Of a stretch of DNA of 64,000 nucleotides, positions 54,138 to 63,978 are shown piece after piece; positions within the stretch are counted from its first letter, which is position 1; every line of letters starts with the position of its first letter. The position numbers and the translations under genes were made by a program. This stretch comes from Longispora fulva (GTDB lineage: Bacteria > Actinomycetota > Actinomycetes > Mycobacteriales > Micromonosporaceae), in assembly GCF_015751905.1 (NCBI RefSeq), contig NZ_JADOUF010000001.1, forward strand, positions 6,324,001 through 6,388,000. The letters run 5' to 3'. Below the pieces are notes generated by a model. It ran no database searches and was not told the DNA's origin. It saw only the letters and a list, made by a program, of their open reading frames with translations.

Positions 54138-56108
54138 TTATAGCGCCAGAACTTCGATCTTGGCGCCGGTGGGGATGGTCGGGGCGTAGAACGCCGTCGT
54201 GGTGGTCCGGCCCAGCCAGGTGCGCGCGCCGTGCCGGTCCACGGCCAGCACGTCGTAGGCGCCCGCGCCGCCGGACCAGGTGATCCGGTTGCCGTCGACC
54301 CGGACGCCGCGCACCGGGCGGGGCTCGCAGTCGCCGGCCTCCTCCAGGGCCAACCGGCCGATGTGGATGGCGGTGTCGCCCTGGGTGCCGCTGATCCGCA
54401 ACCCGATCCGGATCAGGGTACGGCCGTGGAAGCGGGACAAACCGGCCTCCCGGGTGGTCCACCGGTCACCGAACTGGCCCAGGGGGACCTCGACGTCGGT
54501 GTCGGGGGCGTCGAGGAACCGGACCAACGCGCTGATCCGGACCCCGCCGCGAGCCGCCGCGGCGTCGGCCGCGTCACCCGGGGCCGCGCCGCTGCCCGCC
54601 GTGCCGCCCGCAGCCTGGCCGCCGGCCGCCGGGGCCGATGTCGCCGTCAGCGAGATCCGGTTGCCGGCGGTGAGGCGGACCCGGGTCGCGTACAGGTCCA
54701 CCCGGGTCGGGGCGCCCAGGACGCCGGCCAGTCGGAGGGAGGAACCGCCCTCCCACACCTTCTCGTAGTCGTACCCGGCGGTCAGCGCCGAGCCGGTCAC
54801 CAGCCAGCGCCAGGTTGGCAGCACGTCCTGGGCCGTCAGGTTGTTCCACTCGCCCCGCTGCCACACCCGGCCGTCCGACGCCCACAGCCGGCCGTGCCCG
54901 GTGTTGAACGTCGTCGAGAACGGGGCCCGGGTCACCACCGCCGCCTCCGCCACCTTCGAGGAGACCCCCCTCCAGCCGTCGGCGTCGGCGGTCGACGTCG
55001 ACGGGTCGCCGTCCGCGCCGACCCAGAACCGCTGCTCGCGGGCCTCGTACGCCGACTTGTCGTCGGTGCTGGTCAGGGTGAAGTCCGGCCGGTACAGCCC
55101 GATGGACAGGCCGTTGGGGTCGTCGGCGGGGAACACCGCGTCGAAGTCGAGCTGCACCTTGAACTGCCGCCAGCCGGTGTCCACCCCGCAGAACAGCTGG
55201 CCGGGGTCGCGGCCCATGCCCCGCGCGTAGGTCGCCGACGAGGGCAGGTCCGGGTAGTCCCAGCGGAAGTCGACGAACATGGTGTCGGCCGTGGCGAAGT
55301 ACGGGGCGTTCAGCTCGTCGAGCCGGCCCCGCCAGCCGACGGCGCCGGTGGTGTCCATGGCGTCGTACCAGATGACCGAGGTCTTGGCCTTCAATGCCAC
55401 GACGAAGAGGCGCATCTCCTCGGCGAGCGCCGGGTCGGCCCCGGTGGTCTCCTGGTTGATGAACCAGCCCTCGAAGCCGAAGTACCTGCTGATCCGCGCG
55501 AGCCCGTCGGCGACCGGGAACCTGCCGAGCGCGTCCCGGCGGAGGAACTGCCGGACCCAGTCGAGGTTGCCGCCGTAGACGTTCGGAGGGAAGAAGACGG
55601 TGCCGTGCACGGGCACGCCGTTGCGGTGCGCAGCGTCGGTGACGGTCGGGTTCGGGGCGAGGATCAGGCCCTCGCTGGCCGAGCCGCCCCAGAACACCAG
55701 GCTGTCGATGTACTGCCAGAACTCGCTCGTGTAGTAGTCGAACTGCGCGCCGCCCTGCGAGGGGTTGCCGTCGGTGTTGGCGAACACCGACAGCGCGAGG
55801 ATCCGGCGCTTGCGGGCCTCGGCGTTGGCCGTGGTGTGCCGGTCGACGATCCGGCTGGTCAGCGGGGTGGTGCTCCGGTTGAACCGGGCGTCGGTGTCGG
55901 TTTCGGGCGACCAGACCGCGACGTCGTCGGGGAACCAGTTCGGGGCGAAGGGCTGGCCGGCCGCCGGGGGCGCCTGGTTCGTCGGGGGTACGGCGGCGAT
56001 GCCCGGGGCCCGTCCGGGGGCCGCGGCGGCCGGGACGGCTCCCACCGTGGCGCCCGCGGCTCCGACCGCGCCGGCGATGAGCAGGTTGCGACGACTGAGC
56101 GATGCCAC
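54138..56108 (-). CDS. GH85 endo-beta-N-acetylglucosaminidase, Tat-exported
   Basis: 656 aa from GTG 56108 (GGAGG 6 bp upstream). Twin-arginine signal LSRRNLLIAGAVGAAGATVGAVPAAAA. Catalytic barrel at about 40-400 with the GH85 motif FEGWFINQE (Asn-x-Glu), FYYTSEFWQYIDSLVFWGGSA-type start, and GQLFCGVDTGW; the rest are beta-sandwich domains. Family 85 enzymes cut between the two GlcNAc residues of N-glycan cores. The neighbouring GH38 and ROK genes support glycoprotein-glycan use. Confidence 0.9.
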   Translation of the reverse strand: MASLSRRNLLIAGAVGAAGATVGAVPAAAAPGRAPGIAAVPPTNQAPPAAGQPFAPNWFPDDVAVWSPETDTDARFNRSTTPLTSRIVDRHTTANAEARKRRILALSVFANTDGNPSQGGAQFDYYTSEFWQYIDSLVFWGGSASEGLILAPNPTVTDAAHRNGVPVHGTVFFPPNVYGGNLDWVRQFLRRDALGRFPVADGLARISRYFGFEGWFINQETTGADPALAEEMRLFVVALKAKTSVIWYDAMDTTGAVGWRGRLDELNAPYFATADTMFVDFRWDYPDLPSSATYARGMGRDPGQLFCGVDTGWRQFKVQLDFDAVFPADDPNGLSIGLYRPDFTLTSTDDKSAYEAREQRFWVGADGDPSTSTADADGWRGVSSKVAEAAVVTRAPFSTTFNTGHGRLWASDGRVWQRGEWNNLTAQDVLPTWRWLVTGSALTAGYDYEKVWEGGSSLRLAGVLGAPTRVDLYATRVRLTAGNRISLTATSAPAAGGQAAGGTAGSGAAPGDAADAAAARGGVRISALVRFLDAPDTDVEVPLGQFGDRWTTREAGLSRFHGRTLIRIGLRISGTQGDTAIHIGRLALEEAGDCEPRPVRGVRVDGNRITWSGGAGAYDVLAVDRHGARTWLGRTTTTAFYAPTIPTGAKIEVLAL

Positions 56109-56150
56109 TTTCGACCTCCGTGTGGGGATGAGTCCGGTGTGGACGCCATC

Positions 56151-56166
56151 ATGACAACGTTGCCAT
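56151..56166. promoter_or_regulatory. LacI-type operator, copy 1
   Basis: ATGACAACGTTGCCAT, identical to the copy at 56219, 43 bp upstream of the GH85 start. The CAACGTTG centre with near-palindromic arms fits LacI-family sites. Confidence 0.75.
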
Positions 56167-56218
56167 GTCGTGGCAAGGGTTGGGCGGGATCGATATGGCC
56201 GGGGATACCAATGTCCCG

Positions 56219-56234
56219 ATGACAACGTTGCCAT
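56219..56234. promoter_or_regulatory. LacI-type operator, copy 2
   Basis: ATGACAACGTTGCCAT, same orientation and sequence as copy 1, 31 bp upstream of the GH38 start. Both copies in a divergent promoter suggest joint control of the GH85 and GH38/ROK genes. No LacI-family gene lies in the window. Confidence 0.75.
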
Positions 56235-56264
56235 CCAGGTATCCCGGACCATAGAGTGGCTGGC

Positions 56265-59200
56265 ATGCAGATCATCGCCGCCGAGTCGACCGACCTGTTC
56301 GTCGGGACCGAGGAGGCTCCCCGCCAGGTCCTGCGCGTGACGGTCGTCCGGGACGCGACGGCGGCCACGACACTGACCGTGACCGGCGAGGCGACCGGGA
56401 GCGGGGAGATTCCGGCCGGGGCGGGCGAGGCGGTCGTCGAGATCGGCCTGGACGTCGGTTCCGGGCCCGGCCCCACAGGCGCGGCGTCCGGCCTGGCCGG
56501 CCAGGGCCACCCCAGCCACCCCCGGCCCACCCGCCACATCACCATCACTGCGGGTGATGCCCGCCTCGACGCGGAGTTCGCGGTCGAGGAGCCCGGCTAC
56601 ACCGTGCACCTCGTGTCCCACTTCCACTACGACCCGGTCTGGTGGAACACCCAGGCGGCCTACACCTCCCCCTGGGAGTGGCTGTCCGGCGACGCGAGCA
56701 CCCGCCCGCGCTGGGAACGCAACAGCTTCCGCCTGGTCGACACGCACATCGACCTCGCGCTGCGGGACCCCGACTACAGGTTCGTCCTCGCCGAGGTCGA
56801 CTACCTGAAGCCGTACTTCGACGTGTACCCCGAACGCAAGAAGGACCTGCGCGGACTCCTCGAAGAGGGCCGGGTCGAACTGATGGGCGGCACCTACAAC
56901 GAGCCGAGCACGAACCTCACCTCCGCGGAGACCACGATCCGCAACATCGTCTACGGCATCGGCTACCAGCGCGACATCCTGCACGGCGACCCTCAGACGG
57001 CCTGGCAACTCGACGTGTTCGGCCACGACCCGCAGTTCCCCGGCTACCTGGCCGACGCCGGCCTGACCGGCAGCGCCTGGGCGCGCGGCCCGTTCCACCA
57101 GTGGGGGCCGATCCAGAAGAACTTCCGCGCGGCCAAGGGCGACGCGACGGTGATGCAGTTCCCCAGCGAGTTCGAGTGGATCTCGCCGAGCGGGCTGGGC
57201 GTGCTCACCCACTACATGCCCAACCACTACTCGGCGGGCTGGTGGATGGACTCGTCGGCGACCCTGGAGGAGGCGGAGCAGGCGGTCTACCAGCTCTACC
57301 GCAACCTCAAGCCGGTCGCGGCCACGAAGCACATCCTGCTGCCGGTCGGCACGGACTACACCCCGCCGAACAGGTGGGTGACGGCGATCCACCGCGGCTG
57401 GGCGCAGAAGTACGTCTGGCCGAGGTTCCGGTGCGCCATCCCCCGCGACTTCCTCGACGGGGTGCGCGCGCAGATCGGCCGGCCCGCGCCGCAGACCAGG
57501 GACATGAACCCGGTCTACACGGGCAAGGACGTGTCGTACATCGACACGAAGCAGGCGCAGCGGGCCGGCGAGGTCGCGGTCACCGACGCCGAGAAGCTGG
57601 CCACGATCGCCAGCCTGCACGGCCTCGGCCGCTACCCGGACGCGGCGATCGACAAGGTCTGGCGGCAGCTGGCCTACGGCGCGCACCACGACGCGATCAC
57701 CGGCTCCGAGTCCGACCAGGTCTACATCGACCTGCTGGCGGGCTGGCGGGAGGCGTTCGACCTGGCCACCGACGTGCGGGACCGGGCGCTCGACGCGCTG
57801 ACCGGCCAGATCGCGCTCGACGGCGACTCGGTCGTGGTCGCCAACACCCTCGGCTTCGACCGCTCCGGCCTGGTGAGGATCACAACCGACAAAACCATCA
57901 GAGGATTACGAGTGGTCCGTGACCGGGGGACGTTGGTGTTCCGCGCCGCCGACGTGCCCGCCATGGGCTGGACGACATATCCGCTGGTCGACGGCCCGGC
58001 CGGCGGCTGGTCCCCGGCCGGGGGCCACACGATCGGCAACGAGGCGCTCACCGTCACCGCCGACCCGGCCCGAGGCGGCGCGCTGTCGAGCATCCTCGCC
58101 GGTGGGCGGGAGCTGCTCCAGGCAGGGGAGGTGGGCAACGAGCTGCGGTTGTACGCCGAGTACGCGCAGCATCCGGACTTCGGCGAGGGGCCGTGGCACC
58201 TCGTACCCACAGGTGAGGTTGTCTCTTCCGCGGCCTCGAAGGGGACCGTGCGGCGGGAGACCAGCGACCTCGGGGAGCGGTTGATCTCCACCGGCGTCGT
58301 CGACGGGCTGGCCTACGAGCAGACCGTCACCCTCTGGCGCGGCTCCGACCAGCTGGAATGCTCCACCCGGGTCCTCGACCACGCCGGCGTCGACAAGCTG
58401 CTGCGGGTCAAGTTCCCGATCGACCTGCCAGGGGCGCTACCGATCTCCGAGGTGGCCTCCGCCGTCGTCGGCCGCGGCTACGCGCTGCCGGACGTGGACG
58501 TCGCCGAGGCCCCGTGGACCCTGGACAACCCGGCGAACACGTGGTTCGGCCTGGGCTCCACCGCCAGGATCGCCCTCAGCGACGGGACGTCGCGGGCCCT
58601 GGGCGTCGCCGAGGTCGTCGTGCCGACCCTCGACGAGGCTCCCGGAGCCCGCGACCTGGTCGTCGCCCTGGCCAGGGTCGGCGTCACGGCCACCACCTCC
58701 AGCGCCGACTGGTCCCGGTACGGCTGGCTCGATGTCGACTCCAACCTCCCCGACTTCCGGATCGTCCTCGGCGGCCCGGACACCAACCCGCTGGCCGCCG
58801 AGATCCTCGGCGACACCGACCCGGGCGACCACGCGCACGTCTGGGTGCCGGCGGCCAAGCCACTCACCGAGGTCTGGCAGCCCAACGCCGACCTGCGCGA
58901 CGCCCGGGCCCTTCCGGCCCTGATCGTGCTCCGCGACTCCGACGCCCTGGTGGCGGACCTCGCCGACGCCACGATCACGGCCCATACTCTCGGCGCGAAC
59001 ACCGAACCGCTCACCGACGGCACGGTCGCGCTGCTCACCTACGGCCTGCCCGGTTTCGCCGTCGACCCGACCGGCGCGCTGCACCTGTCCCTGATGCGGT
59101 CCTGCACCGGCTGGCCGTCCGGGGTGTGGATCGACCCGCCGCGCCGCACGGCTCCCGACGGGCTCAGCTTCTCGACCCAGCACTGGACCCACGAGTTCTC

Positions 59201-60410
59201 CTACGCGCTCGTGGCCGGCGACGGCGACTGGCGGGCCTCGGCCCTGCCCTCGCGGGGCCAGGAACACTCGACGCCCCTCCTCCCGCGCGTCCTGGGCGCA
59301 CAACCCGGCACGTTCCCCGGCCAGCACTCCTTCCTCCGGGTCGAGCCGCAGCGCGAGGTGCTGCTCAGCGCCCTCAAACCGGCCGGGAACCCGATCGCCG
59401 CCGGCTCCGGGGCGCACGCCGATCCGGCGCGGGGCGTGACGGTCCGGCTCGCGGAGAGCACCGGGTTCGGCCGGACGGCTCTCGTGCAGGGGCTCGCGCT
59501 CGAGGACCTGCACGTCGCCGACCTGCTGGAACGCCCCTGCCATGTCGCCGGGAGCCTGGAGCTGGCAGGCTCGACAGTCGTGACGTACGTGGGCACGCCG
59601 GTCGGGGCCGTCTCGGGCGGCGAACCGCTCGGAGCCGTGGGCGAGACCGCCACCCCGGTGTTCTCGCGGTACTGGCTGCACAACCGGGGGCCGGCCCCGA
59701 TCGGGTACGCGCCGGTCACGGTCACCGTGTCCCCCGGCATCCTGCGCACCGCCGGGGAACCGTTCGACGTCGAGGTGGTGCTCGCCAACCAGCTCCAGGA
59801 CACGGCGGTGGACGGGGTGACCGTCCTGCGGGTGCCCGAGGGCTGGTCCGTGTCCCCCGAGCGGCGCGTGCACCGGCTGCCGGCCGACGGGTACACCCGG
59901 TTCACGGCCACCGTGACCCCGGCGGCATGCCCCGACGGCCTGTACTTCGTCGCCGCCGGCACGGACGGCACCGAGGACGTCGTCACCGTCGCCATCGGTG
60001 ACCTGCCGGGCGTCCTGCCGACCCCGGCGGAGGTCCCGGTCGAGGACTGGACGGCGGCCCAGGGCACGAAGGCCGCCACGTCCCGGGACACCGGGCTGGC
60101 CGTGTCCGCCCCCTCCTCGCACCTCGTGCTCCGCCCCGGCGGGACCGGCACGCTCGCGGTCACCCTCACCAACACGACCCGCGACGAGATCCACGGCGAG
60201 GCGCAGCTCGTGTCGCCGTGGGGTACGTGGGAGCTGTTCCCTGCCGTCGTGACCGGATTCGGCGTGGCCGCGGGGGAGACCCGGGTGGTGGAGTTCCCGG
60301 TGGCAGTGCCCAGGGACTTCGAGCCGGGGCACGCGTGGGCGATGGTGAAGGTGATGTGGTTCGGCCGGTGCCAGTACGCGCCGACGGTGAAGGTGGAGGT
60401 GCTGCCGTGA
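56265..60410 (+). CDS. GH38 alpha-mannosidase
   Basis: 1381 aa from ATG 56265 (GTG 56256 is also possible). GH38 zinc ligands: HFHYDPVWW (HxD) near residue 109, the nucleophile Asp in WQLDVFGHDPQFPGYL near 250, and His in AYGAHHDAITGSESDQVY near 470. Middle and C-terminal domains are beta-sandwiches (about 530-1100), then two NPCBM/NEW3-like domains. No signal peptide, so it may be cytosolic and act after glycan uptake. It overlaps the ROK gene (GTGA) and is preceded by a LacI-type operator. Confidence 0.93.
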   Translation: MQIIAAESTDLFVGTEEAPRQVLRVTVVRDATAATTLTVTGEATGSGEIPAGAGEAVVEIGLDVGSGPGPTGAASGLAGQGHPSHPRPTRHITITAGDARLDAEFAVEEPGYTVHLVSHFHYDPVWWNTQAAYTSPWEWLSGDASTRPRWERNSFRLVDTHIDLALRDPDYRFVLAEVDYLKPYFDVYPERKKDLRGLLEEGRVELMGGTYNEPSTNLTSAETTIRNIVYGIGYQRDILHGDPQTAWQLDVFGHDPQFPGYLADAGLTGSAWARGPFHQWGPIQKNFRAAKGDATVMQFPSEFEWISPSGLGVLTHYMPNHYSAGWWMDSSATLEEAEQAVYQLYRNLKPVAATKHILLPVGTDYTPPNRWVTAIHRGWAQKYVWPRFRCAIPRDFLDGVRAQIGRPAPQTRDMNPVYTGKDVSYIDTKQAQRAGEVAVTDAEKLATIASLHGLGRYPDAAIDKVWRQLAYGAHHDAITGSESDQVYIDLLAGWREAFDLATDVRDRALDALTGQIALDGDSVVVANTLGFDRSGLVRITTDKTIRGLRVVRDRGTLVFRAADVPAMGWTTYPLVDGPAGGWSPAGGHTIGNEALTVTADPARGGALSSILAGGRELLQAGEVGNELRLYAEYAQHPDFGEGPWHLVPTGEVVSSAASKGTVRRETSDLGERLISTGVVDGLAYEQTVTLWRGSDQLECSTRVLDHAGVDKLLRVKFPIDLPGALPISEVASAVVGRGYALPDVDVAEAPWTLDNPANTWFGLGSTARIALSDGTSRALGVAEVVVPTLDEAPGARDLVVALARVGVTATTSSADWSRYGWLDVDSNLPDFRIVLGGPDTNPLAAEILGDTDPGDHAHVWVPAAKPLTEVWQPNADLRDARALPALIVLRDSDALVADLADATITAHTLGANTEPLTDGTVALLTYGLPGFAVDPTGALHLSLMRSCTGWPSGVWIDPPRRTAPDGLSFSTQHWTHEFSYALVAGDGDWRASALPSRGQEHSTPLLPRVLGAQPGTFPGQHSFLRVEPQREVLLSALKPAGNPIAAGSGAHADPARGVTVRLAESTGFGRTALVQGLALEDLHVADLLERPCHVAGSLELAGSTVVTYVGTPVGAVSGGEPLGAVGETATPVFSRYWLHNRGPAPIGYAPVTVTVSPGILRTAGEPFDVEVVLANQLQDTAVDGVTVLRVPEGWSVSPERRVHRLPADGYTRFTATVTPAACPDGLYFVAAGTDGTEDVVTVAIGDLPGVLPTPAEVPVEDWTAAQGTKAATSRDTGLAVSAPSSHLVLRPGGTGTLAVTLTNTTRDEIHGEAQLVSPWGTWELFPAVVTGFGVAAGETRVVEFPVAVPRDFEPGHAWAMVKVMWFGRCQYAPTVKVEVLP

Positions 60411-61318
60411 CGGTGAGAGCAGCGGAGATGACCGAAGTACTCGCCCTCGACATCGGCGGCACCAAGCTCGCCGCCGGCCTCGTCGGACCGGATGGCACAG
60501 TGCTCGCGCACCGGGTCGTCCCCACCCCGGTCACCGACGACCCCGAGGTGGTGTTCGGGGCGGTGCTGGACCTGCTCGCCCCGTTCGACGCGCCGGTGAT
60601 CGGGGTCGGCTCGGCAGGACCCCTGGACCCGTTCGGGGGTACCGTCAGCCCGCTGAACACCCCGGCGTGGCGCGGATTCCCCCTGGTCAAGCGGCTGACT
60701 GAGGCCTACGGTCGCCCCGTGGTCCTCGCAGGGGACGGGCACTGCTTCGCGCTCGCCGAGCACTGGCTGGGCGCGGGCCGGGGCAGTGCCGCGCTGCTCG
60801 GCATGGTGGTGTCCACCGGCGTCGGCGGCGGACTGATCCTCGCCGACCAGCTGATCCTCGGCCCGTCCGGCAACGCCGGGCACATCGGGCACGCGATCGT
60901 CGACCCGGCGGGGCCGGCGTGCGCGTGCGGGAGCAGGGGCTGTGTGGAGGCGTACTCCTCCGGCCCGTCCCTGGTCCGCTGGGCCCTGTCCCAGGGCTGG
61001 GTCGTGGCGGCACCCGTCCCCACCGCCCGCGATCTGGCCGCCTCGGCCGCCGCCGGTGACCCGATCGCCCTCGCGGCCTTCGACCGCGGCGCGCGCGCCC
61101 TGGCCGCCGGCATCCTCAGCGCCGCGGCGATCGTCGACCTGGACACCGTCGTGATCGGCGGCGGCGTCGCGGCGAGCGGCCCGATCCTCTTCGACCCGCT
61201 GCACAGGTGGATCGCCGAGCTGGCCGGCCTGGACTTCCTCCAGGGCCTGCGGGTGCTTCCGGCGCGGCTGACGGAGGCTGGCGTGATCGGAGCCGCGGCA
61301 CTCGCGTTCCGGCGCTGA
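60407..61318 (+). CDS. ROK-family sugar kinase
   Basis: 303 aa from GTG 60407. ATP site LALDIGGTKLAAGLVGPDG, then GVGSAGPLDP, the sugar-binding GNAGHIGH and the ROK zinc motif CACGSRGCVEAYSSGPSL, and VVIGGGVAAS. It probably phosphorylates a sugar freed by the GH38/GH85 enzymes (mannose or GlcNAc); specificity is inferred. No N-terminal helix-turn-helix, so it is a kinase and not a NagC/Mlc repressor. Confidence 0.92.
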   Translation: MTVRAAEMTEVLALDIGGTKLAAGLVGPDGTVLAHRVVPTPVTDDPEVVFGAVLDLLAPFDAPVIGVGSAGPLDPFGGTVSPLNTPAWRGFPLVKRLTEAYGRPVVLAGDGHCFALAEHWLGAGRGSAALLGMVVSTGVGGGLILADQLILGPSGNAGHIGHAIVDPAGPACACGSRGCVEAYSSGPSLVRWALSQGWVVAAPVPTARDLAASAAAGDPIALAAFDRGARALAAGILSAAAIVDLDTVVIGGGVAASGPILFDPLHRWIAELAGLDFLQGLRVLPARLTEAGVIGAAALAFRR

Positions 61319-61404
61319 AACCCGACAGCAACCTCAAACCCTCCCCAGGTGTGTCTGTACCTGAGTGGGCCGGAGGTGCTGGCCATTTCGGGGGAGGAAG
61401 CGCT

Positions 61405-62490
61405 GTGGAGACACAGGAACACAGGGGATCGCCGAGCTGGGTCCGCGCGGTCGCGGCGGTGGCGACCGTGCTGGGCGTCGGGATCTCGGCGGCGGCGTGC
61501 GCGGCGAAGCACACGCCCGACGGTCAGGCGTCGACGCCGGGCATGGTGGCGCACACCGCCGCGCCGTCGGGAGCGCCCGTCGCCCGGCGGGCCGTGTCCA
61601 ACGGGGTCGACCAGGAACTGGCCAACGCCACGGTTGATATTCCGGGCCGGGGCCCGACCTCGCTCTGCAAGGGCGGTCGGCTCACGTTCACGAACGCCGT
61701 GAGCGTCATCGACGGCGAGCTGAACTACACGATCCTCAAGACCGTGGAGTCCGACCTGGACGGCGACGGCACGACCGAGGTGACGGCTCTGCTCACCTGC
61801 GCGGTCAGGGACCCGAGTCTGCAGGTGGTCACGTTCAGCCCGACGGGCCAGGGCGGGTTCACGACCGTGGGCACGGTGCTCCAGAACGAGGGGCCCGTGG
61901 CGACGATCTACGACCTCCGGCTGGCCGACGGCGGCGCGGTGTCCGCGCAGGTGTCCGACCACCAGGTGTCCAGGGCGACCGACGCCGAGCACCGCACCGA
62001 GCCGCAGTGGCGCACGTACGCCCGGCGGGACGGGACGTTCGCGCAGGTCGCGGGCCCGACGACCTTCCCGGCCGACCAGAGGTACGTCGATCTGGACGTC
62101 TCCACCGGGAATCTGGTCCTCGAACCCGCCGGAAGCGGACGGCGGCACGGCGTCCTCAAGGTCACGGTGAGGAACAACGGCACCCTGGCGGCCCCGTCCC
62201 TGCGCGTCGACCTGCGGGTGCCGGTGGGACTGACGCGGGCCGGCGACGGCTGGGCCGGGTGCGACCCCGAGCAGCCGGAGCCGCCGTCGCGGGCCACGGT
62301 GTGTCACTACGGCGAGCTGGCGCCTGGGGCTTCGCGGGTGCTGAGCCTGGAGTTCACCGCGAACGAGGGCGCGGACCTCCTTCAGGGCGGGAGCAGCGTG
62401 CATGCCGCGTCGCAGATGCCGTCCGGCGAGTCCCTGGCCGACTCCGACCAGTCGAACAACTCGGAGTCGATCCGGATCAGCCGACGCTAG
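61405..62490 (+). CDS. Exported protein related to the left-edge sigma partner
   Basis: 361 aa from GTG 61405 (GGGGGAGG upstream). A hydrophobic segment at about 17-35 (signal or anchor), then VDQELANATVDIPGRGPTSLCKGG and LKTVESDLDGDGTTEVTALLTCAV. The LANATxDIP-Cys motif is shared with the partial protein at 1-402; SDLDGDG is a VCBS/FG-GAP-like calcium loop. The C-terminal half has a DUF11-like fold (LKVTVRNNGTLAAPSLRVDLRVP). No sigma gene is next to it. Function unknown. Confidence 0.78.
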   Translation: METQEHRGSPSWVRAVAAVATVLGVGISAAACAAKHTPDGQASTPGMVAHTAAPSGAPVARRAVSNGVDQELANATVDIPGRGPTSLCKGGRLTFTNAVSVIDGELNYTILKTVESDLDGDGTTEVTALLTCAVRDPSLQVVTFSPTGQGGFTTVGTVLQNEGPVATIYDLRLADGGAVSAQVSDHQVSRATDAEHRTEPQWRTYARRDGTFAQVAGPTTFPADQRYVDLDVSTGNLVLEPAGSGRRHGVLKVTVRNNGTLAAPSLRVDLRVPVGLTRAGDGWAGCDPEQPEPPSRATVCHYGELAPGASRVLSLEFTANEGADLLQGGSSVHAASQMPSGESLADSDQSNNSESIRISRR

Positions 62491-62580
62491 ATCGATCAAC
62501 ACATAGGAATAGTTAAGAGTATTGACAGTGAGCAGGGTGGCTCGCCAGGGTGGTCCTCAACGGACACCTGGAGGAACGCC

Positions 62581-63978
62581 ATGCCACCAGCCAGACGCTG
62601 GGCCGCCGCCCTGATCGGCGCCGCCCTGCTCGCACCCCTCGCCACCGCGCCACCGGCCCAGGCCGCACCGGACGACAACGCCCCGGCCAAGGTCGTCACC
62701 GCGTACTTCGCGGACTGGGACGTCTACGGCCGGCAGTACTTCGTCAAGGACATCCCGGCCACGAAGCTCAACGTGATCCAGTACGCGTTCGGCTACCCGA
62801 CGTTCGACGCGGCCACCGGCAAGGTCGGCTGCGCCCCGGTGGACGCCTGGGCCGACTACCAGCAGGTCTACTGGGGTGGCGAGAACACTGTCGACGGCGT
62901 CGCCGACAACTACCCCGACCAGCGGCTCTACGGCAACTTCAACCAGATCCGCAAGCTCAAGGCGAAGTACCCCCATCTCAAGGTCGAGATCTCGCTCGGC
63001 GGCTGGACCAAGTCGACCTGGTTCTCCACCGTCGCCCGGACGCCCGAACGCCGCGCCGCCTTCGTGAAATCCTGTGTCGACACCTTCATCAAGGGTGACC
63101 TGCCCTCGGGCGGCTGGCCGGAGAACGCCGGCGGGCCGGGTGCCGCCGCAGGGGTGTTCGACGGGATCGACATCGACTGGGAGTACCCGACGCAGGCGGC
63201 CGGCGGCAATGTCGACCCGAGGCCGGAGGACCGGAAGAACGCCACGGCGCTGTTCCAGGAGTTCCGGACCCAGCTCGACACTGTCGGAAAGTCGACTGGA
63301 AAACACTATCTACTGACCGCCGCGCTGCCCGCCACGACGAAGAGCACGAAGTATTTCGAGCTGTCGAAGGTCGCGAGGATCCTCGACTGGGTCAATGTCA
63401 TGACCTACGACTACACGGTCGGCGGGGACGTCAGAACCGGACCGTCGTCGCCGTTCGGATGGGATCCCAGGGACGCGAACTCCTCCGACCCGACATGGAA
63501 CACCGTGGGCACTGTCGTGCACTATCTGCAAAACGGCGTACCGGCGAACAAAATCGTGGTCGGCGTTCCGTTCTACGGAATCCAGTACCTGCGCACCGAG
63601 GGGCTCTACAGGACGCATGACAGCCACGGGCTGGACGCGAACACATTGCGCTGGGACTCCACGCCCAATCCGACCTATCGTGACGTGCGCGACGTCGCGG
63701 GCCTGCAGTTCAGCCGCAATCCCCTCACTGGCGAACCTTCCCTGTACGGGACCGCAACCCACCAGCTGTGCGGGGCGTTTAACCCGGATGGGAGCTGCTC
63801 GGCTCCGTACCAGGAAACAGCGTCGACCCTGATCACCTACACGGATCCGACATCGATCGCGTTACGAGTCGCGTTGGTGAAGACCGTGCAGTTGCGTGGG
63901 CTGATGGCGTGGGAGTTGAGCCAGGACTCCGACGATCACGCACTGCTCACCGAGATGGCACGTGTTCTGCCCCACTGA
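62581..63978 (+). CDS. Secreted GH18 chitinase
   Basis: 465 aa. Sec signal peptide at about 1-28 (WAAALIGAALLAPLATAPPAQA). GH18 barrel: VTAYFADWDVYGRQYFVKDIP, SLGGWTKSTWFS, and the catalytic FDGIDIDWEYP with Glu at about residue 201, then NVMTYDYTVGG and LRGLMAWELSQDSDDHAL. Single domain, no chitin-binding module. It hydrolyses chitin or possibly N-glycan core chitobiose; the nearby GH85/GH38 locus makes glycan use worth testing. The GGAGG ribosome site lies 7 bp before ATG. Confidence 0.93.
   Translation: MPPARRWAAALIGAALLAPLATAPPAQAAPDDNAPAKVVTAYFADWDVYGRQYFVKDIPATKLNVIQYAFGYPTFDAATGKVGCAPVDAWADYQQVYWGGENTVDGVADNYPDQRLYGNFNQIRKLKAKYPHLKVEISLGGWTKSTWFSTVARTPERRAAFVKSCVDTFIKGDLPSGGWPENAGGPGAAAGVFDGIDIDWEYPTQAAGGNVDPRPEDRKNATALFQEFRTQLDTVGKSTGKHYLLTAALPATTKSTKYFELSKVARILDWVNVMTYDYTVGGDVRTGPSSPFGWDPRDANSSDPTWNTVGTVVHYLQNGVPANKIVVGVPFYGIQYLRTEGLYRTHDSHGLDANTLRWDSTPNPTYRDVRDVAGLQFSRNPLTGEPSLYGTATHQLCGAFNPDGSCSAPYQETASTLITYTDPTSIALRVALVKTVQLRGLMAWELSQDSDDHALLTEMARVLPH

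Noticed and set aside
60407-61318. NagC/Mlc-type ROK repressor
   Set aside because: No N-terminal helix-turn-helix; the protein begins with the ATP-binding motif.
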